From: Candolleomyces eurysporus
Taxonomy: Eukaryota; Basidiomycota; Agaricomycetes; Agaricales; Psathyrellaceae
Assembly (NCBI GenBank): GCA_027579435.1
Contig: JANBPK010000932.1
Location: forward strand, 54,333 to 118,332
Direction of reading: 5' to 3'
DNA length: 64,000 nt
A program made the position numbers and the translations under genes. A model generated the notes under the pieces. The model worked only from the letters and a program-made list of their open reading frames with translations, was not told where the DNA came from and ran no database searches. This document shows, one piece after another, positions 58,443 through 64,000 of this stretch (positions are counted from its first letter, which is position 1; every line of letters begins with the position of its first letter).

Positions 58443-59198
58443 TCCTCCTGTATTTAATCCAAAATCGTACCTTTGTGTCGAGTTTGAGTATCTGTAGCTT
58501 TCGATGTAATTCGCAACCTCGTATGCATATCATACTATTTATGAATTTATCCGCGGTACTAGGTGGGAAGCTGTACTTGGTCTCGCTCGAACGTAATCTT
58601 TGGTGATGCAAGGTAACAGCAAAGATAAAATGGACGAATCAAAGGCCGGATGCAGGCCGACGAGAGCAACGAAACAAAGTATAATACCATGAAAGAGTGC
58701 GACTAACTGGAACGGAATAACCAATCCCAAAAGTGCAGTTGAAGCGTCGATTCGTCGAGACTTGTGCCCAACATCGAACAAGTCACCATCGATTAGCGCT
58801 AGGACACCTACCAGGTAAGGTTTAGCAGAAGAGCCAGTGTTACGAGCAAAGGCTGGATACGCCTTGTTTGGCCCAAGCGTCTGTTGCAAACGCCCTCGGT
58901 TCCCACTCTCCTCTTTGCGGGCCCTCGATTTAGAGAGCCCACATCTTTGAAACACCTCAATGATTGTACTCGTCCATTAGATATCTCCAATCGACCCATA
59001 TCACAGTAACGGCACAGGGTCCCTACGACCTACGACAAGACAAACAGCAAGGAAATACAGACAAAAGGGAAGCTCAGAAGGGCACAGAGTTGCCCTATGA
59101 CATCCAAGTCCAGGGGGGAACAACAGTGAGAAAATCGTAACGATCCGAAGCATAAAAAGGAGACTGAGGAGGAATTTGACCTCCCAAACGATTGGCAA
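58443..59198. other. 3' flank of MPDU1 and intergenic
   Basis: 58501-58555 is also recognisable beside MPDU1 pseudogene 3. A minus-strand open frame (58539-58955) has no recognisable motif and I do not call it. Confidence 0.4.
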
Positions 59199-59716
59199 CT
59201 AGTACGCCGCCGGCTCAGCGGGTGCTGGAACAGCTGGGATAGTTACATTTCCGCCGTATCGATTCCAAAAATTTCTTTGCAGACGGCGACAACAGCTATT
59301 GAAAATCAGGGTCGTATCTACCCCGATAAAGACGGTTGCACTGACTTGCAATATATGCATCAGCCCCCGTTGCAAGGGCACATTCCGAGCAGGTACTGAT
59401 CTGGGCAGGGAGATCTGGCTTGCAGATACATGAGAAGTCTTCGGGGTTGGTGCAGCCCTGTTATTCGACGGTTAATATTATGCCACACGAAGAAGAGAAG
59501 AGCATCCGATTGTGGGGACAGACCTCGGTCAGCAAACCTGCACATTGGGATGCGCACTCGGGTGATGCAAATTGCCGTTTGAATAGGCTATCTGCAAGCG
59601 GTAGGACGGCCGCGCAGACTAGAATGAAATAAGGCGCCAGGCACATGGTGACATCTGGCTGTGACGGTCGTACCTTGAGAGGCGAAGAGACCAAGGAGGA
59701 GGAAGGACAAACGCAT
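59199..59716 (-). CDS. CFEM-like small secreted cysteine-rich protein (116 aa)
   Basis: Four exons: 59716-59674, 59618-59524, 59457-59342 and 59295-59199, all joined by GT-AG introns. The signal peptide is MRLSFLLLGLFASQVCAA. Then come 'RQFASPECASQCAGLLTEGC' and 'TNPEDFSCICKPDLPAQIST' with 'CSECALATGADAYIAS'. The pattern PxCxxxC...C...CxC...C..C resembles the fungal CFEM domain (eight cysteines, linked to haem/iron uptake, adhesion or host contact), with the eighth cysteine supplied by the last exon ('HCCRRLQ'). If the last intron is retained the protein ends 11 codons later. The C-terminus is Pro/Ala-rich and I see no clear GPI-anchor signal. The CFEM assignment is by cysteine spacing only. 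Confidence 0.6.
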
Positions 59717-59832
59717 GATAGGTTTTCAAACACAATTGGTAGGAAGGATACTGTGGTTGAGATGGGAGGGGTTTTGTAGTCGACGACGACGGTGGAGTAG
59801 CACCCCACGTCACAAACAAAAGTCATCTCAAG

Positions 59833-59984
59833 GATGGAGTCGTCCCCTTGTTGCGCCAAATCCCCGGGTGTCGTCGGGTGTCGTCAACTCCTCATTTCAG
59901 CTGTCTGAACAGTGGAGTCGCCTCCTTGTTTAGCCTGCTTTGTACTCCATCTCCGGGTGTCGTCGACTCCTCGTTTCAGCTGTC
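59833..59984 (+). repeat. Two-copy tandem repeat, about 75-80 bases
   Basis: Two adjacent copies share 'tggagtcg', 'ccttgtt' and 'gggtgtcgtc', then 'actcctc' and 'tttcagctgtc' in the same order. A small internal duplication of 'gggtgtcgtc' occurs in the first copy. No coding role is visible. The copies lie upstream of the CFEM-like gene on its 5' side. Confidence 0.6.
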
Positions 59985-60641
59985 CCAATGAATAGACGGG
60001 GACGAAAAGAGCTTAGGACAAGAGTTAGTGGGCGAGAAAACATCGGCGCACGGCCAGATGGTTCTCTTTTATTTCGCGACGCGGTCAGCTACCTATTATA
60101 TGATACAGGGAGGGAGAGGTGGGTAGCGAAACAAATTTGGAGCTCGTCGTGACAGTAAGATAAAGGAAGAACGAAACTCGAGAATGAGAGAGGTGAGACC
60201 TGATTGGCATGCAATGCACGTGCGGGCGCAGCGTTCGCCGCGTGGGCCCTGTCACTCCTCGATCCCCCGTCTTCATTGACCTATCGTTCAGAATCTCAAT
60301 CGGTTCTTATCCATAATTTCTGGACGCTGTCGTCCATTGAACATGAATGGGTACTCAGTCTTTTGGTCGATGGAATGTCTGTCTTTTTCTGGTGATATTG
60401 TGCTCTTGTGGCTCAAGTTGCACTCGGGCTTGGTGGACAAGTACGGGGATGTATATATTATATATTACTTTGGAACAGAAGCTAGTCACGCCCATTATTC
60501 AGATGAAAGGCTCAGAAAGCGGATATATAGAAGAGCACGCAAAGAAGAGAAAAACCTTGTTTGCACAGCTATCGAAACTCCGACCGTCCGAGACCCTTGA
60601 ATGATGTGGCTCTTCTGGTTTCTTCGTGACCTCACTCAAGC
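59985..60641. other. Intergenic; nothing supported
   Basis: Short open frames only; T-rich with 'tatatattatatatt' at about 60451, possibly part of the promoter of the next gene. Confidence 0.35.
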
Positions 60642-62533
60642 ATGGCTACGCCCTCTTCACCCTCCGACAATGCTATGAGTTCTAACCCTCCTCACTCTGT
60701 AAAGGCGGCTAAACTCTCTGCCTCCTCTCACCTTCGCCTTCCCATGCCCAACCTCGATCAATTGCTTGACGATACCTCTGGACGCGTTTCCTGGAACGAA
60801 ATCCTGGCCATCCTCGCGCATCAGTCGTCCACGAGCGTCATGCGTGAAAAGCCTTCAAGGAGCGACGCTACACCAGCGCTGGCCAAATGCGAATTTGATA
60901 TATCGACGTTGGTCACTATGACGCGAGAGCCACCGCAGGTTTCCCGGAGCCTCCTGGAGATGACGATGCCTGACCAAGGCTACCGGATTGGTACTCGGGG
61001 CAGGATCGGCATTTTTGACACCAGGAAGGCAAGTTTGCACCAACACGTCCAAAACACGGCCGATTGGCTGGGGACAGTCCTCCTGGAGTGGGTCGGGTTA
61101 AAACCACCTCGATTCAGGATTATGGTGATACCTGAGATCCTGAATGGAGGCGAGAGAACTCTCCTATGCACGCTCATTGAAAGGGACGTCCCGAGTTCTG
61201 CCCTCGGAATTGTCGACGATTCCGAGGGGAGAACTGAGACGAACATCGGCTCCATCGTCGTCGAGTCACCCTTCATCACGGAGGGATGTCGGTCTCGGAG
61301 CACGGATGGCGGGATCGAGAGCGCGAAGCGCACGGATATTGACATTCGGGGACGGGTAAGTGCCTCCATGTCGTTATAGCGTCCAGGTTTGGCTCAATGG
61401 TGCTTCCCAGCTGTGTAGAAGTGCCATGAGTACTGATTACAGGTATACGTGCCTGGTAGCACCCCCTGTTCTATTTAATACCGCTCGACTCCAGCCGTTC
61501 TTCAAGGACGACCTCCAGCCGAGGTTCAAGGGTCTCCTGATCAGCGCCAATACATGCCTCGATACCCCGATAGATGCCGAGCCTGACATCATCATAGACC
61601 CTGCCAGATGGCTGCGTTTCTACGAAAGCCTTTTCGACTTCCTCATCTTGGGTATGACGCAACACTCCCTCAAGTTTCGCAACTGCCTCGAGGCCAAATT
61701 CATGGAGATCGCTTTACATAACGACTTCGCGAGGTTCCTCGAGGAAGCCGAGGAGTTTTTCGCCAGCGGCACAATTGATCCTTACCCCCCCCCACTCTTC
61801 CTTGGGTAGCCTCCTCTTGCCTGTTAGCGGCTTCATCGGCTCCGTTGCGAGGAGTCTCGTAAGATATTTATTGCCTTTCTTATCTTCTTTCCGCCCACAC
61901 CCGAACTTTTCTGTATTAACTGTTGATGCACCGTAAGTTTGTTCTTGAGATCCATGAGATCGCGTTCACTGATAGTATCAGCAGCACCCATGCCCCTCGC
62001 TATCTACATCTCGAGCTTCACCCCGGACAACTTCTCTTTGGATCTGAGGCCCTCATTTTCATTTATGAAGGACAGGGTATCGTCGTCAAGACTTTCACTG
62101 ACCCCAAGCAGTACCAGAACGAATTGTCGGTGTATTCAGTCTTTTCAGGCCAGCAAGGATTCCCAACTCTCCTAGCCCACGGTCGTTCACCCCCATTCAT
62201 TCTTATTACATATGGTGGGGTGTCACCTCCTGAGCTTTCCCCAGTTCAATTGTAAGCTTTCCTCCCTTTTCAGGGATTTCGCCTTCCCTGAGCAATCGAA
62301 ATAGGGCTTTCATGCGCGACAACATCATTGTCCCAATGCATGCTGCTGGGTGGCACCATCATGACCTGGCCGAGCGTAATGTGGTAGTTGATATGTTTAG
62401 AAATGTGACCCTCATTGATTTCCAGCTCGCAACACAGGACTGTGTAGGTGGTAATGTCTGTCCAGACAATGCTTTCCTGCGCTTTCATGGCCTCCGTCCC
62501 ATCTCCCCCGCAAATGTACCCTCCGATTTGTAA
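60642..62533 (+). CDS. Protein-kinase-like gene, possibly frameshifted at a C run
   Basis: Exon 1 (60642-61355) encodes a polar N-terminal region ('LLDDTSGRVSWNEILAILAH'). A gtaagt...cccag intron (61356-61410) joins it in frame to 'APPVLFNTARLQPFFKDDLQ' and 'DPARWLRFYESLFDFLILGM'. A run of nine C (about 61786-61794) is followed by a stop at 61809; with eight C the frame would continue as 'HSSLGSLLLPVSGFIGSVAR' to a gtaaga donor. The kinase-like part has 'GIVVKTFTDPKQYQNELSVY' (lysine and glutamate of the N-lobe), then after a gtaagc intron 'HHHDLAERNVVVD' (catalytic-loop Asp and Asn) and 'VTLIDFQLAT' in the place of DFG. It ends NVPSDL. No clear P-loop. It resembles Agaricomycete kinase-like proteins; whether it is active or decayed is open. 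Confidence 0.6.
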
Positions 62534-62760
62534 TTCGTAACATTGTTTAGTGAATTACATAACACATTCCCTCCTTCACCGAAACTCGACTGCTGCTGGT
62601 GCATGGCCCTCATCCCTGCCCCTCCACTCACCCTATAGGAATTGGCGTACCGTATAGGTCCAAAACGGTTTCCATAATCATCTTGGTTTAATTGTGTTAG
62701 GTTTCTTGGTGCTCGGCCCACAGAAATATAGGCATGACGCGAAACGTACAAAATAACCCG
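62534..62760. other. Flank of the kinase-like gene; nothing supported
   Basis: No open frame of interest; it leads into the palindromic repeats. Confidence 0.35.
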
Positions 62761-62955
62761 TAAGTATTCCCTTTTCGGCGACACGTTTTCCCGATTGGAA
62801 AGCTCACTTGAAAACATACGGGCTAACTCATACGTTCTCCCGCATACTCAAAACATACGGGCTAACCCGTACGTTTTTCTCTTTTCGGTGACTTACCTTC
62901 CCGTTTTGGCCGCTCACTCAAAAACATACGGGCTAGCCCGTACGTTTACCCATTT
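62760..62955. repeat. Tandem repeats with a 26-base palindrome
   Basis: The word 'aaacatacgggctaacccgt' followed by 'acgttt' is almost its own reverse complement. It occurs at about 62811, 62855 and 62923 with small changes, interleaved with 'cttttcggtgac' and 'cgctcactcaaaa' words, giving an imperfect tandem array. Each copy could form a hairpin or bind a dimeric protein. Confidence 0.7.
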
Positions 62956-62989
62956 TCCCGCGTTCCTCTCTTGCACACCACTGGCGCGA

Positions 62990-64000
62990 CTAGCACGACT
63001 AGCAAGCACCGTCGTTGTCTCTCGTTCTCCCGCCTGTGGCAGTCCGATGGTGGTGTACAAATATTTGGCCACCGCCCATCAGAGTCGCGCGCGGATGCCA
63101 CAGCCGCCCTCCACTCTTCTCGACCACCATTCCCTCGCCCAACGACGAGCGGCGGGTATGGAGACAACAACGGAAAACGAAATCGAAGGCGGACGACCTT
63201 TCCGCCAACGCTGGCGGAAATCACCGGTGCTGCCAGCAACGCCGAGCGACGGGAGGGAGAGAAGGGGGGAGGGGCGGATGNAGGAGCTGGGACGACGAGG
63301 GCGACTAGAGGGTCTCTGAATGACGANGACGACGACGATGGCGGCCGGATGGTCACGGAACGACGANNATGGCGGTCAGACGGTCCCGAAATGACGACAA
63401 CGACAACAGCGGATAGAGGGTCACGGAGCATCGACGACGACCACGGTAGCAAGTAGAGGGACACGGATCGACGACAACGAGGGCTGCGGCTCAAGGGATC
63501 CGGATCGACGACAACGATGGCTGCGGCTAGAGTGTCCCGGATCGACAACAACGGCTGGGAACCTCTCGCCCAACGACAACGACCGGCGGGAATGCGACGA
63601 AAACCGACAGCACCCGACATCTCTGCCAATGGAGGTGGAAATCGTCGGTGCCAGCGACGCCAAGTAACGAAGGGCAAGAGGATCAGGCTGGGAGAGGGGC
63701 GGATCAGGTGGAGAACGGCGGCGGCGGGTGACTGTTAGAGACGACAACTGCGAGAGACGACGGCGAAGGAAGGCGAGGGCGATGATCGAGCGGCGGCGGG
63801 CTAGTGCGAGGGACGACGTACCACGAACGACCATCAACGATGGCCGTCTGGGTGTAGGACCACCACCAACGACCATCAACGATGGCCATTCGGGTGTGGC
63901 AGACGGCACCGAGGCCGTTCGGGTGGCACACGACACCATACGACGATCGTCGGTCGTACGGGTGCGGCACCAGCACCAACGACCACCGTCGATGGTCGCC
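62990..64000. repeat. GC-rich simple-repeat region at the right edge
   Basis: Dominated by cgacgac/cgacaac words, 'gtcccggaatgacgac', 'aacgaccatcaacgatggcc' (about 63828 and 63867) and 'ttcgggtg' words, with several n. Open frames here are long on both strands because of composition and show no domains. It continues beyond the window. It could be subtelomeric, centromeric or the edge of a satellite, but no telomere repeat is present. Confidence 0.6.

Noticed and set aside
62946..63939. Long open frames on both strands in the GC-rich edge
   Set aside because: They arise from stop-poor cgacgac-type repeats, contain n, and have no domain.
62990..64000. Telomere at the right edge
   Set aside because: No TTAGGG-type or related short G-rich array is present; the repeats are of cgacgac type.

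Overview
The window is nuclear DNA of a filamentous basidiomycete, most likely an Agaricomycete. The genes are split by many short GT-AG introns of about 45-70 bases. Several families typical of mushroom-forming fungi are present: DUF6533-type membrane proteins, a 'DRSKxD...LVQTxWF' membrane family, a short secreted tyrosinase, a DUF1996 secreted protein, a CFEM-like secreted protein and a kinase-like protein. I cannot name the species from the sequence.

Layout. 1-3.6 kb: a recent ~2.33 kb tandem duplication carrying two copies (A partial, B) of a membrane-protein family. 3.6-6.4 kb: ATG7, the E1-like enzyme of autophagy. 6.3-7.4 kb: two tentative small genes. 7.7-9.0 kb: a secreted tyrosinase. 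10.9-12.7 kb: a DUF6533-type gene. 14.6-15.1 kb: a possible Cys-rich protein built from Cys-Asp-Cys repeats. 15.1-17.3 kb: an AT-richer gene-free stretch. 17.7-18.1 kb: a 90-aa protein that looks like a single dsRNA-binding motif. Its paralogue lies at 50.2-50.6 kb inside a second copy of the same block.

20-44 kb is a patchwork of diverged segmental duplications. I see six related units (about 20.1-22.8, 22.7-23.2, 24.1-25.6, 27.5-29.7, 37.25-39.3 and 42.3-44.2 kb). Five carry decayed minus-strand copies of MPDU1, whose intact gene lies on the plus strand at 57.3-58.4 kb. Between the units are two further copies (C, D) of the membrane family, a second DUF6533-type gene and a large multi-exon membrane protein with a predicted extracellular domain. 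44.8-46.6 kb: a DUF1996 secreted protein. 47.6-49.9 kb (and a scrap at 23.4-23.6 kb): decayed copies of PRP6.

53.6-58.4 kb holds two housekeeping genes transcribed apart from a shared ~230-base region: PRP6 (U5 snRNP/tri-snRNP splicing factor, minus) and MPDU1 (dolichol-linked mannose utilisation, plus). 59.2-59.7 kb: CFEM-like protein. 60.6-62.5 kb: kinase-like gene. The last ~1.3 kb is repetitive: palindromic tandem repeats followed by GC-rich simple repeats.

Assembly caution: single n characters sit in or next to homopolymers. In ATG7, omitting two of them restores the reading frame; in other genes an n must stand for a real base. They therefore mark uncertain homopolymer length, not mutations. 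No operons, CRISPR arrays or rRNA/tRNA genes were seen.
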